Origin: an uncultured Prochlorococcus sp.
GTDB lineage: Bacteria; Cyanobacteriota; Cyanobacteriia; PCC-6307; Cyanobiaceae
Assembly: GCA_902596585.1 (NCBI GenBank)
Contig: CACJUL010000009.1
Location: forward strand, 1-46,915
DNA length: 46,915 nucleotides
Direction: 5' to 3'
Below, in pieces: positions 1 to 7,336 of this stretch. The position numbers were made by a program, and so were the translations under genes. The notes below the pieces were generated by a model, which saw only the letters and a program-made list of their open reading frames with translations, made no database searches and had not been told where the DNA came from. How positions within the stretch are numbered: the first letter of the stretch is position 1; the number at the start of each line of letters is the position of its first letter.

Positions 1-189
1 TTCGCTACAGATAATTTAATATCCCAAAAACCCAAAAAAAAATTCATTTCGAATGAACCTCAAGGTAGATTAATATCTTGGTCTCCTTGGCCACCTGCTA
101 ATTTTCAAACAAGATATCCTGCTTTCCCTTTTGTCCTTACAATATTGATTGTAGTAATCGGGCAATGGTATCTATCTCTCCTAAGATAA
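1..189 (+). CDS. C-terminal fragment of an unidentified protein
   Basis: The frame is open from the first base to a TAA ending at 189 and gives the last 62 residues of a protein whose start lies outside the window. The fragment has a Lys-rich stretch (QKPKKKF), a Trp/Pro-rich segment (SWSPWPP) and then a hydrophobic stretch (FPFVLTILIVVIGQWYLSL) that would make one C-terminal membrane helix. I do not recognise the family. The next gene begins 54 bp downstream on the same strand and is also a membrane protein, so the two could be co-transcribed. Confidence 0.6.
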   Translation, partial: FATDNLISQKPKKKFISNEPQGRLISWSPWPPANFQTRYPAFPFVLTILIVVIGQWYLSLLR

Positions 190-243
190 CTAAACATGTT
201 TTTTGTCTTTAAATTTCAGAAAAATTCAGTTTGAGAATTTATT

Positions 244-828
244 TTGTTTTTTTCAATTTTATTATTAGCCCATCTTCAGGCGGCAATAATCCCAATATTA
301 TTAGGAATTAGATCGATCAAAAAATTTAAACACATTCGCAAGAACGAATTTATACCTTTCGGCTTTATTTTTTTAGGATTAGCATCGATTTCTGAAATGG
401 TAGATCATACCCAAACATCTTGGATTTATGTAGATCATTCCTCTTTATTTAATTGGTTATTTTATTCTTTCCTATCTTTAGGTCTAACATGTTTATCAAT
501 ATCAGTTATAAAAAATAAATTTATTCAAAAAACTAATTTTTGCATTTCTTTATGTTCAATAATCTCATATTTTTTATTTGATAAAACTATTGCTCTGCTT
601 TTTCAAGTAATAATAAGTATCCTTCTAATTATAAATTGGCAAAGAGTTTTTAAAGATTGGCTTTTTATCCTTTACCCAATATTTGGTATTTTTTTTACGA
701 CTTTCTTTGGAACAAGGCTCTCAATTAGTGGCGATCAATTTTGGCATGTTTTAATAGGACCATCTGGAACAATTAGCGTTCTTACTTTTTATTTAGTATT
801 GAAGAGATCGGTTAAAAAATTTACTTAA
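244..828 (+). CDS. Conserved hypothetical integral membrane protein
   Basis: This 194-residue protein is mostly hydrophobic, with about six predicted membrane helices separated by short basic loops (for example RSIKKFKHIRKNEF near residues 23-36). An in-frame TGA at 232-234 leaves TTG at 244 as the first usable start, and no ATG follows near the N-terminus, so TTG is chosen. I see no catalytic motif. Residues His55 (MVDHTQTSW) and HSS near 65 lie between helices and could face one side of the membrane. It sits 7 bp before a small secreted protein on the same strand, so the two are probably translated from one message. The function is unknown. Confidence 0.75.
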   Translation: MFFSILLLAHLQAAIIPILLGIRSIKKFKHIRKNEFIPFGFIFLGLASISEMVDHTQTSWIYVDHSSLFNWLFYSFLSLGLTCLSISVIKNKFIQKTNFCISLCSIISYFLFDKTIALLFQVIISILLIINWQRVFKDWLFILYPIFGIFFTTFFGTRLSISGDQFWHVLIGPSGTISVLTFYLVLKRSVKKFT

Positions 829-835
829 GATTCTT

Positions 836-1165
836 ATGAAAATATTTGTATTTGTAAGTTTTATAGTGTGCTTAGTCACAATAATCTCTCCAGTTGAAAT
901 CTTTGCCGATACGGCACTTGATGTTTACATGAATGATTTTTATTCTAAATCGAATGAAGCTAGCCAGATTCTTAAAGAAATCGAAAATAGTCTGAAAGAG
1001 GGGTCAAGAAAAAAAGTATGCTCTAAGCAAAGAGAGGCAGCAAGATTAGGCCTATTAGCTAATAAATCATTAATTAAGGCTTTTGAAGTAGAGGGAGCTA
1101 ATCCACCAATGCAAGCGATAAAGGCAAGTCAACAAAGATGGGAATCTATTCTGAATGAGTGCTGA
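836..1165 (+). CDS. Small secreted hypothetical protein with two cysteines
   Basis: The 109-residue product starts with a hydrophobic signal peptide (residues 1-25, likely cleaved after IFA). The mature part is helical and charged, with Cys62 and the C-terminal Cys109, which could form a disulfide in the periplasm or thylakoid lumen. The ATG at 836 lies 7 bp after the stop of the preceding membrane-protein gene, suggesting translational coupling. No known domain is apparent. The helical, Sec-exported, two-Cys design is common in small picocyanobacterial proteins of unknown role. Confidence 0.75.
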   Translation: MKIFVFVSFIVCLVTIISPVEIFADTALDVYMNDFYSKSNEASQILKEIENSLKEGSRKKVCSKQREAARLGLLANKSLIKAFEVEGANPPMQAIKASQQRWESILNEC

Positions 1166-1192
1166 AGAAAGTCAGTAAATCTATAAATCCTT

Positions 1193-1627
1193 TTAAATTT
1201 GCATTCTTACTGATTTACTAATTAAGGGAATTTCAGGTTCAACTCCATAAATGCATTGAGAAATCGAATAAATAAAAATACATAGTGTAAATATAAAAAT
1301 TATTGAGCCTAATTCACCTATGGGAAATATTCTAAAGAGATATGAAATTATTATCAAAGCAATATCAATAAGTAATGCTTGGCATGCGTTATATCTAATG
1401 AAATAGGGAACATTTGGATTTCTTACTAATCCAGCAAACAAAATTATAAATAATAAAAAACTACCAAAAGGCAAAGATTTTTCAATTATTGCTATCGGGA
1501 AAGTTAGAAATAATAGTATTTTTAAAAATGAATATTTATAGAACAAATAATATCCAAAAGGTATTGATGCCTTTAATGGCAAAGTATACAAAAATACTGA
1601 TGAGAGTCTCTGGAATATCTGATTCAA
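1193..1627 (-). CDS. Tic20-like membrane protein
   Basis: This 144-residue protein has about four hydrophobic helices and the segment RNPNVPYFIRYNACQALLID (about residues 68-87), which is the hallmark of the cyanobacterial/plastid Tic20 (Ycf60) family. In plastids Tic20 belongs to the inner-envelope protein-import channel; in cyanobacteria its role is not settled. TTG at 1627 is the only canonical start after an in-frame TGA 24 bp upstream; the nearby ATG is in another frame and meets a stop after six codons. It converges with the secreted-protein gene that ends at 1165. The family assignment rests on the conserved motif and topology. Confidence 0.8.
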   Translation of the reverse strand: MNQIFQRLSSVFLYTLPLKASIPFGYYLFYKYSFLKILLFLTFPIAIIEKSLPFGSFLLFIILFAGLVRNPNVPYFIRYNACQALLIDIALIIISYLFRIFPIGELGSIIFIFTLCIFIYSISQCIYGVEPEIPLISKSVRMQI

Positions 1628-1760
1628 TATATTATTTAAATTTTGTATTCATATTTTAGCCTAATTTTTCTGAACTTAATAAATGACTTAGCTTCAAAAA
1701 AATCAACTTTGGCAGATGGTTATTAAATATTAGATAATTGATTAAGGTTCATAATTCAAA

Positions 1761-2150
1761 ATGCGTATCCTACATACAATGTTGAGGGTTGGAGATTTAG
1801 ATAAATCCATTGATTTCTACGTCAATAGATTAGGAATGAATTTATTAAGAAAAAAGGATTACCCTCATGGAAAATTCACTTTGGCATTTGTTGGTTATGG
1901 CTCAGAAAGAGAAAACACAGTAATTGAATTAACTTATAACTGGGACAAAAAGTCTGAAGACTATGAGCTTGGTGATAAATATGGTCATATAGCTATTGGA
2001 GTAAAAGATATTCATCTAATTTGCCAAGGATTAGAAAATAATGGTTGTAAAATAACAACCAAACCTAAAACAATGAAAAACAGTACTACTGTCTTGGCTT
2101 TTGTTGAGGATCCTGATGGTTATAAAATTGAACTTATTGAAAGAGATTAA
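1761..2150 (+). CDS. gloA: Lactoylglutathione lyase (glyoxalase I)
   Basis: GloA isomerises the hemithioacetal of methylglyoxal and glutathione to S-lactoylglutathione in the cytosol, the first step of methylglyoxal detoxification. The 129-residue product shows the two vicinal-oxygen-chelate halves. The four expected metal ligands are visible as His5, Glu56, His76 and Glu124, close to the E. coli pattern (His5, Glu56, His74, Glu122), which is of the nickel/cobalt class and short-form length. The start [13 protein letters not shown] is typical of the family. It stands alone, with a 134-bp gap upstream and a 268-bp gap downstream. Confidence 0.93.
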   Translation: MRILHTMLRVGDLDKSIDFYVNRLGMNLLRKKDYPHGKFTLAFVGYGSERENTVIELTYNWDKKSEDYELGDKYGHIAIGVKDIHLICQGLENNGCKITTKPKTMKNSTTVLAFVEDPDGYKIELIERD

Positions 2151-2341
2151 AAGTTCAGAAGTCTCTAGTTAAATAAACAAATAACTAAAATTTAAAAAAA
2201 GATTGAATTATCTAATATATCGTTATTAATTAAAGAAAAAACGACTTTAAGATCATATTGGATAGATTCTGCAGTTTCAATTGTTTTAAAAGATTATTTC
2301 TAAGATGAGGAATTATTAAAGATAAAATTATAAAATTAGTT

Positions 2342-2398
2342 AATCTATATTAAATCTATTTAGAATATATAGACAATCTATTTAGATTTATATATTAT
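2342..2398 (+). promoter_or_regulatory. Tandem 11-bp repeats ahead of an RHH-like gene, with -10 box
   Basis: Five consecutive 11-bp units begin at 2342, 2353, 2364, 2375 and 2386. AATCTATTTAG is exact at 2353 and 2375, AATCTATATTA at 2342 is close, AATATATAGAC at 2364 and the unit at 2386 are degenerate. A TATTAT box at 2393-2398 would place the transcript start near 2405, just before the ATG at 2419, so the repeats would cover the -35 region. Repeats in step with one helical turn are typical operators for ribbon-helix-helix proteins, and the downstream gene has such a domain. Autoregulation is inferred, not shown. Confidence 0.45.
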
Positions 2399-2418
2399 AG
2401 AATTATCGCATAAAGCTT

Positions 2419-2916
2419 ATGCCTAGTAATTGGTCAAAAATAAGAGATGAATGGCTTGATAGAACCGCTGTTGCGAAAGATGATGCTAAATGGGCATTAG
2501 AAGCTTTAATTAATTCTGAAGAAGAGTTATTTGAAATAGAGCAGAAAATAAAGAATAAAGAGGACGCTATAAGCCAAGTAAAATTTTTGAAGAAAAAGGT
2601 TAAAGAAACTATTTCCTCTAAAGAAATTAGTCTCGATGATATTGCATTAAATACTTCAAATTCAAACAAAGTACAGATCTCAGTACCATCAAACCTAACT
2701 TATCTTTTGAAAGTTTGGGCCGCAGCAGAAGGAAGAGATCTATCAAGTGTTGCTTTTCAATGTTTAGAAACTGGTATAAGAGAAATGAAAAGCAAAGGTT
2801 CAATACCTTCAGTAGCAGTAAATAGATATGACTCGGCCTGTCAAAAGAGGATTGCACTCGCAGAAGTAAACAATCTATTGGAGAAATACGAATTAGCTCA
2901 GGATGAAATCAAATAA
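2419..2916 (+). CDS. Hypothetical protein with ribbon-helix-helix-like domain
   Basis: The N-terminal half of this 165-residue protein is highly charged and helical, with a likely coiled coil at about residues 33-66. Residues 84-122 (KVQISVPSNLTYLLKVW followed by a second helix starting at DLSSVAFQCLETGI) match the strand-helix-helix layout of CopG/Arc-type DNA-binding domains: an alternating polar/apolar strand, then two amphipathic helices. The C-terminal tail is again helical. The ATG at 2419 follows the phased repeat array, which fits a self-regulating DNA-binding protein. The next gene starts two bases after its stop. The domain assignment is from pattern only; the protein is otherwise unrecognised. 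Confidence 0.7.
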   Translation: MPSNWSKIRDEWLDRTAVAKDDAKWALEALINSEEELFEIEQKIKNKEDAISQVKFLKKKVKETISSKEISLDDIALNTSNSNKVQISVPSNLTYLLKVWAAAEGRDLSSVAFQCLETGIREMKSKGSIPSVAVNRYDSACQKRIALAEVNNLLEKYELAQDEIK

Positions 2917-2918
2917 TT

Positions 2919-3311
2919 ATGAATAACAGAAAAATCATAAAAGGATACAAAACATTAATATCATCAAGATTTAATGTAGATACTTTTGTAGATAAATACA
3001 AAGATGGAATAATTTATACTCTTTATTCTGATGAATTTAATTCACTTAAAGTTGGTTTTGCTGAAAATGATAAGGTTCTAGAAAAAAAATTATCAAGTAA
3101 AGCATTGATATTATTGGATATGAAAAAAGGCAAAAAGAAAGATCTTTGTTTATTAATAACCACTCTAAAAGAACTTGGCATCAAATATTCAGATGATTTT
3201 TATTTCAAATACTCAAGTTCTTTAATTAGACATTTATCAACTTTAGGTTGGCCTGTTGGAAGATCACTTTACAAGCAAAGAAAAATTAAAAAAGAACTTG
3301 TATGTGCATAA
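2919..3311 (+). CDS. Hypothetical protein, possibly GIY-YIG/T5orf172-related
   Basis: This 130-residue basic protein is co-directional with, and 2 bp from, the RHH-like gene, so the pair is almost certainly one operon. Residues 30-55 (GIIYTLYSDEFNSLKVGFAE) follow the order of a T5orf172/MUG113 GIY-YIG start: a tyrosine-bearing strand, then K-[IV]-G-[FK]-[AT] and a charged helix. The catalytic Arg/Glu of active nucleases is not clear here. The C-terminal part (SSSLIRHLSTLGWPVGRSLYK, split over a helix) looks nucleic-acid-binding by charge. The kinship is weak, and the operon context is the best clue to its job. Confidence 0.65.
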   Translation: MNNRKIIKGYKTLISSRFNVDTFVDKYKDGIIYTLYSDEFNSLKVGFAENDKVLEKKLSSKALILLDMKKGKKKDLCLLITTLKELGIKYSDDFYFKYSSSLIRHLSTLGWPVGRSLYKQRKIKKELVCA

Positions 3312-3313
3312 AT

Positions 3314-3787
3314 TCAACTGTAATCGCACTCTAAAGTGTCTCTGGTATCTCTTTTTGTGATTGGATTAGTTCCAGTGGCACTTTCACAAAATTTCCTAAT
3401 AATATCTTTTGGTAAAAAAACATTTGTGAAGTCTGCGCCTTGTATTTTTACATTTTCAAACTGTGTACTATAAGCGAATGAATCCTCTAAGTTAGTATTT
3501 GATAAATCTGTTCCATCTAAAATAGCCGAGTCTAAAGTTACTTCTCTTAAATTGGAGTTACTTAAATTAGTATCTTTCAATTTTGCTCCATAAAGAGTAG
3601 CATTTTGGAGTTCACAATCTGATAAATTTGCATCTTGTAAATCAGTTAAATAGAACGTTGCCCCTTTTAAATCAGATCCAGAAAAATCAGCTCCTATTAA
3701 GGATTGTTTACCATAATCTAATGCAGCGTAGCTTCTAGAAGGGAGAGTTAAAACAATCATTAAAACAGTTAAAATTATAAATCTCAT
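3314..3787 (-). CDS. Exported pentapeptide-repeat protein
   Basis: The 157-residue product has a signal peptide (residues 1-21, cleavage after SYA) followed by about fifteen A(D/N)LXX-type pentads between residues 29 and 125, for example GADFSGSDLKGATF and DGTDLSNTNLEDS. Such repeats fold as a right-handed quadrilateral beta-helix. The tail holds two cysteines (KFCES and LECDYS), as in cyanobacterial and chloroplast thylakoid-lumen pentapeptide proteins such as the TL17/TL20.3 group. The lumen or periplasm is therefore the likely location. No enzymatic role is known for this class. It ends 2 bp from the convergent gene at 2919-3311. Confidence 0.88.
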   Translation of the reverse strand: MRFIILTVLMIVLTLPSRSYAALDYGKQSLIGADFSGSDLKGATFYLTDLQDANLSDCELQNATLYGAKLKDTNLSNSNLREVTLDSAILDGTDLSNTNLEDSFAYSTQFENVKIQGADFTNVFLPKDIIRKFCESATGTNPITKRDTRDTLECDYS

Positions 3788-3893
3788 TTTTTGAGTAATA
3801 TTTCAATAAATTCTAACTTCTTAAGCTGAAATCTAAAAATTTATTATTTACTGAATGCTATATTTATTGAAATAACAAATCACGAACTAGGTT

Positions 3894-5534
3894 TTGGATA
3901 TAAGTCCTTATGATGCAATTGTTGTTGGTTCTGGAGCTACTGGAGGAATAGCAGCACTTACATTGGCAGAGCAGGGGATAAAAGTTTTAGTTATAGAAGC
4001 AGGGCCTCAAGTTAAGAGGCATGAAGCTACTAATAATGAGCCTAAAAGTACATTAAAAAGATTATCAGGAGTTTTAACAAAAAAACATACAAACCAATGC
4101 CAACATCCTGGTTATTGGAAAAATAATCCTGACTTATATTCAAATGAATTGAAGCATCCTTATGACTTTCCCCCAAAAAAGCCATTTCTTTGGACCCAAG
4201 GCAAACAATTTGGTGGGAGATCATTAACGTGGGGAGGCATAACATTAAGACTTTCCTCAGAAGATTTTCAACCGGCTAAAAAAGACGGATTCGGACCAAA
4301 CTGGCCTATTTCATACGATGAAATATCCCCTCACTATGATTTCATTGAAAATTTGTGTGGCATATATGGACGAAAAGATGACATTAAAGAAGTTCCAAAC
4401 GGTAAATATAGTGGTGAAATACCTCTTACAGAAAACGAAAATATTTTTGGCAGCAAAGTTAAATCAAAATTAAACTATCCATTTATGCAATCAAGGGGAT
4501 TTGACCGAAATTCATCAGTAAAAGATAAAAATTGGCCGAGATCTTCTAGTATAGGAAGTACTTTCAAAAAAGCCTTAGATACTGGGAATGTTCAAATAAT
4601 TTCAAATCACCTAGTGGAATCTTTTGAGATTAACAAGATTACAGAGCTTGCAACAAAACTAACGATTGTAAACTTAGAAAATGGACACAAAGAGGTATTG
4701 AATTGTGATTTAATTCTTCTTTGCGCATCAACAATTTCAACACTCAGAATACTACTGAACTCAGAATATAAATCAAATTCCTCAGGTTTTAAAGATAATT
4801 CTGGGAAATTAGGTAAATATCTTATGGACCATATATCTATCTGTAGATTTTTTTCAGTCCCAAAAACAAATAACGCAGGAAAAACATTAGATAATACTCC
4901 CGATCTTTCAGGAGCAGGCAGCTTCTTTATTCCATTCGGTTCAAATTTACCAAAAATTGACGACCTAAATTTCCATAGAGGTTATGGGATCTGGGGGGCA
5001 ATTGATCGATTAGGGATACCTAAATTTTTGCAAAAAGACATAAACAAATCCATTGGCTTTCTTATCGCCCATGGCGAAGTCCTTCCTAGAGAAGAAAACT
5101 CAGTTTCTCTCTCAAGAAAAACAGATGAATGGGGTATCCCAATTCCCTACATTGAATTCGAATGGAGCGAAAATGAGTTAAACATGGCTAAACATATGGA
5201 AAATACAATACGAAAATCAATCACAGCTGCAAATGGAGAAATAAAAAATATTAATGAAATAATGAATATCCCAGTAGGGAGTTTTTTTACAAAAAAATTG
5301 ATCGCATTTTCAGATAGTCCTCCTCCTCCTGGATATTACATTCATGAAGTAGGGGGCGCACCAATGGGGATTAATGAAGAAAATAGCGTAGTTGATAAAT
5401 TTAATAGATTATGGAGATGCAAGAATGTACTTGTACTAGATGGAGCATGCTGGCCCACATCATCTTGGCAAAGCCCCACACTCACGATGATGGCTTTGAG
5501 TAGAAGAGCCTGTTTAAATATTAAAAAGACTTAG
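3894..5534 (+). CDS. GMC-family FAD-dependent oxidoreductase
   Basis: The 546-residue protein has an N-terminal Rossmann FAD motif (VVGSGATGG, residues 10-18), the ribose-binding Glu in VIEAGP, the GMC segment QFGGRSLTWGG, and a C-terminal GMC domain with the active-site histidine at His484 (HEVGGAPMG) and the motif SWQSPTLTMMALS. GMC enzymes oxidise alcohols or sugars with FAD; the substrate is not predictable here. The start is TTG at 3894 (DISPYDAIVVGSG follows directly), with no better upstream codon. No signal peptide is present, so it is cytosolic. Its 3' end overlaps the DUF2811 gene on the opposite strand by 14 bp. Confidence 0.88.
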   Translation: MDISPYDAIVVGSGATGGIAALTLAEQGIKVLVIEAGPQVKRHEATNNEPKSTLKRLSGVLTKKHTNQCQHPGYWKNNPDLYSNELKHPYDFPPKKPFLWTQGKQFGGRSLTWGGITLRLSSEDFQPAKKDGFGPNWPISYDEISPHYDFIENLCGIYGRKDDIKEVPNGKYSGEIPLTENENIFGSKVKSKLNYPFMQSRGFDRNSSVKDKNWPRSSSIGSTFKKALDTGNVQIISNHLVESFEINKITELATKLTIVNLENGHKEVLNCDLILLCASTISTLRILLNSEYKSNSSGFKDNSGKLGKYLMDHISICRFFSVPKTNNAGKTLDNTPDLSGAGSFFIPFGSNLPKIDDLNFHRGYGIWGAIDRLGIPKFLQKDINKSIGFLIAHGEVLPREENSVSLSRKTDEWGIPIPYIEFEWSENELNMAKHMENTIRKSITAANGEIKNINEIMNIPVGSFFTKKLIAFSDSPPPPGYYIHEVGGAPMGINEENSVVDKFNRLWRCKNVLVLDGACWPTSSWQSPTLTMMALSRRACLNIKKT

Positions 5535-5778
5535 AAGGTGTAAATAATTGATTTAAATAAATTTCTGAGACAGAATTATCTGTACATCCATTTTGAACTA
5601 GAAAAGTAGCTAATGCTGAATTTATAAGCTTATATTGATCCCAAGTTGGGTTACTTAATACAAAATCCTTCATAGTATTGTAGAGAGTTTCTGAAAGCTC
5701 TGTTTCTAGAGAGACTTTATTTGAAGAGTATTCATTTTTATTCATGTCGGATAAATTTGTTTGGCTGACTTGATCCAT
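5521..5778 (-). CDS. DUF2811 family small protein
   Basis: The 85-residue product matches the cyanobacterial DUF2811 pattern: VSLETELSETLYNTMKDFV, then PTWDQYKLINSALATFL and VQNG, ending in a helix with YLNQLF (residues 22-80). The order strand-helix-helix and the short length suggest a ribbon-helix-helix-like fold, but a function has not been established as far as I know. The preceding 350-bp gap holds a terminator that separates it from the cbiX-like gene, so it should have its own promoter. It overlaps the end of the GMC oxidoreductase gene tail to tail. Confidence 0.8.
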   Translation of the reverse strand: MDQVSQTNLSDMNKNEYSSNKVSLETELSETLYNTMKDFVLSNPTWDQYKLINSALATFLVQNGCTDNSVSEIYLNQLFTPSKSF

Positions 5779-5930
5779 AAAATTGTTTTCTACAAAACTA
5801 TGATTATGTTTTTTTTTCTAAATGTCAAAAAAAAATTTACCAGATAACTTTTGAAATTATCAAATGAGACTCATGTTATAGAAAGATTTTTTTAAAAAAT
5901 ACTTTTTAAATTATAAAATTGACAAAGGTT

Positions 5931-5956
5931 AAAAAAAAAGTCAACAATAATGTTGA
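5931..5956 (-). terminator. Intrinsic terminator
   Basis: Read on the minus strand, the perfect 6-bp stem TCAACA/TGTTGA with loop TTAT is followed after one C by nine T residues. This is a short but complete Rho-independent terminator. It lies about 170 bp beyond the stop of the cbiX-like gene, so it ends either that transcript or a small RNA arising between 5960 and 6128. Confidence 0.6.
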
Positions 5957-5997
5957 AGTCCTGTTTTTTGTGAAAGATACTGGTATTTCTAATCTAA

Positions 5998-6039
5998 TGT
6001 GGATTTGGACGTGGAAAACGACCTATAAATTGTGGAAAA
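5998..6039 (+). promoter_or_regulatory. Cluster of three DnaA-box-like sequences
   Basis: Three same-direction 9-mers resemble the cyanobacterial DnaA box TTTTCCACA read in reverse: TGTGGATTT at 5998, CGTGGAAAA at 6010 and TGTGGAAAA at 6031. The last is exact, the middle has one mismatch. The spacings are 12 and 21 bp. No dnaA or dnaN gene is in the window, so this is not obviously the origin; a DnaA-titrating or DnaA-regulated site is an alternative. Confidence 0.3.
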
Positions 6040-6128
6040 TTCAGTTCAAAATACTTTCAAGATTTTATATTAAGAATACTTATATATACTGAGTCTATTA
6101 AGACTTAGTCGAGAAAGAGACAGATGAT

Positions 6129-7295
6129 TCAGTTATTTTCAATGGATTTTCTTAAGATTTGATCTTCATCATGCAAGCGAAGAGTGACAGGTCCCAAAGG
6201 GTGTTTTGAATTTGGATAAATACTATGGTGGTGGTGGTGGTCATGTTGATGAGCCTCCGCATGTTCATGTTCCAAGTGTTCATGTTCCAAGTATTCATCT
6301 TCTAGTAAATTTGATTTTTCTTGGTTATGAGTTGGGATTTGATTTTGTATTTCACAAGCACCATTACATTCGATATCACATAAATCACAGCTAATACCAA
6401 GACCCTCTAAATGGTCATGATGACTTTCTTGTACCATTCCAACTTCTTTTTCAAAGCCAAATAAATTTGATCTATATTTGCAAGTGGAACAATTCATGAA
6501 ATTCTTACCCTCGTTATTAAGAATCTCCTCAATCCTTTCAACAAAAGTATCGACAACATAAGATTGTGATGAAAGATATTTTGCATGTATAAACGAAATA
6601 TGTGGATTGTTAATCGCAACTAAATCACTTTGCCTTTTTATTCTTGTGACAAGCACACCTGAGAAAAGGAAATAAGGGAAAATAATTATATTTTTATAAC
6701 CAAGTCTTACAACATTTTTCAAGCCAGGCTCAACAAGAGGGAAAGTTACTCCAGAAAAAACAGTTTCCCCCCACCCTAAACCAATACCCTCGACGATCAT
6801 TCTAGTAATTTTGGAAACATTGGAATTCGCATCTGGGTCAGAAGAGCCTCTACCAACAACAACTAATAATGATTCTTCAGGTTTGAGAGTATTGTTTTGT
6901 TCAAATACATCTTTTACTCTTTCACAAGATGCACTTATCATTAAATTATTAATACCTAATTCTCTTCCATAAATTATTTCAATACCTGTTTTATTTGAGT
7001 AATTCATGAGCAAACTAGGAATATCATTTTTCACATGGCCAGCAGCGAAAAGCATTGCTGGTATGGCAATTACTTTTTTTATAGAATGATCTTTTAACTT
7101 ATCTAGAGCATCTATAATTGAAGGTTTAGCAAATTCCAAGAAACCATATTCAACTAAAATGTTTGGATATCTTTTTTGGATGAGCTTAGTTAGTTCTTGA
7201 AATTCAGTAATAGCTAGTTTATTTCTACTCCCGTGTCCGCAGATAAGAATAGCGAATTGATTATTTAACTTCGAATCTAAATTATCCAAAATCAA
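6129..7295 (-). CDS. cbiX: CbiX-type sirohydrochlorin cobalt/iron chelatase with Cys/His-rich tail
   Basis: CbiX-type enzymes insert Co2+ or Fe2+ into sirohydrochlorin in the cobalamin or siroheme pathway. Taking TTG at 7295 as start (388 aa), two CbiX repeats follow: the first with ILICGHGSRNK (putative catalytic His21) and the second with LLVVVGRGSSDPDANS. The tail has MNCSTC (267-272), matching the M-X-C-X-X-C Fe-S motif known in CbiX, a second cluster CDLCDIECNGAC (303-314), a His-rich run (338-357) and YPNSKHPLGP (360-369). An ATG at 7391 would extend the frame but overlaps the divergent gene at 7337, and those residues look non-conserved; I prefer 7295. Confidence 0.85.
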   Translation of the reverse strand: MILDNLDSKLNNQFAILICGHGSRNKLAITEFQELTKLIQKRYPNILVEYGFLEFAKPSIIDALDKLKDHSIKKVIAIPAMLFAAGHVKNDIPSLLMNYSNKTGIEIIYGRELGINNLMISASCERVKDVFEQNNTLKPEESLLVVVGRGSSDPDANSNVSKITRMIVEGIGLGWGETVFSGVTFPLVEPGLKNVVRLGYKNIIIFPYFLFSGVLVTRIKRQSDLVAINNPHISFIHAKYLSSQSYVVDTFVERIEEILNNEGKNFMNCSTCKYRSNLFGFEKEVGMVQESHHDHLEGLGISCDLCDIECNGACEIQNQIPTHNQEKSNLLEDEYLEHEHLEHEHAEAHQHDHHHHHSIYPNSKHPLGPVTLRLHDEDQILRKSIENN

Positions 7296-7336
7296 GTTAT
7301 TACTTATACCATAATAGTAAAGAACAATATTATGTA

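Larger units (their letters stand above)
5779..6128. other. 350-bp intergenic region with terminator and DnaA-box-like sites
   Basis: This is one of the two longest gene-free stretches here. It lies between the start of the DUF2811 gene and the end of the cbiX-like gene, both on minus. From left to right it holds AT-rich DNA that should carry the DUF2811 promoter (a minus-strand TTGACA lies near 5822-5830), a minus-strand terminator at 5931-5956, three DnaA-box-like sites at 5998-6039, and a 9-bp imperfect inverted repeat with an ATTA loop at 6088-6109 (ACTGAGTCT/AGACTTAGT). I see no ORF. A small RNA ending at the terminator is possible but unproven. Confidence 0.5.

Noticed and set aside
5998-6039. 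A chromosomal replication origin
   Set aside because: Only three box-like sites, no dnaA or dnaN, no AT-rich 13-mer array of usual form. I keep it as a possible DnaA-binding site only.
6206-6394. Plus-strand frame with Gly and His/Pro repeats
   Set aside because: It is the antisense of the His-rich run of the cbiX-like gene; the repeat arises from GGT/CAT codons.
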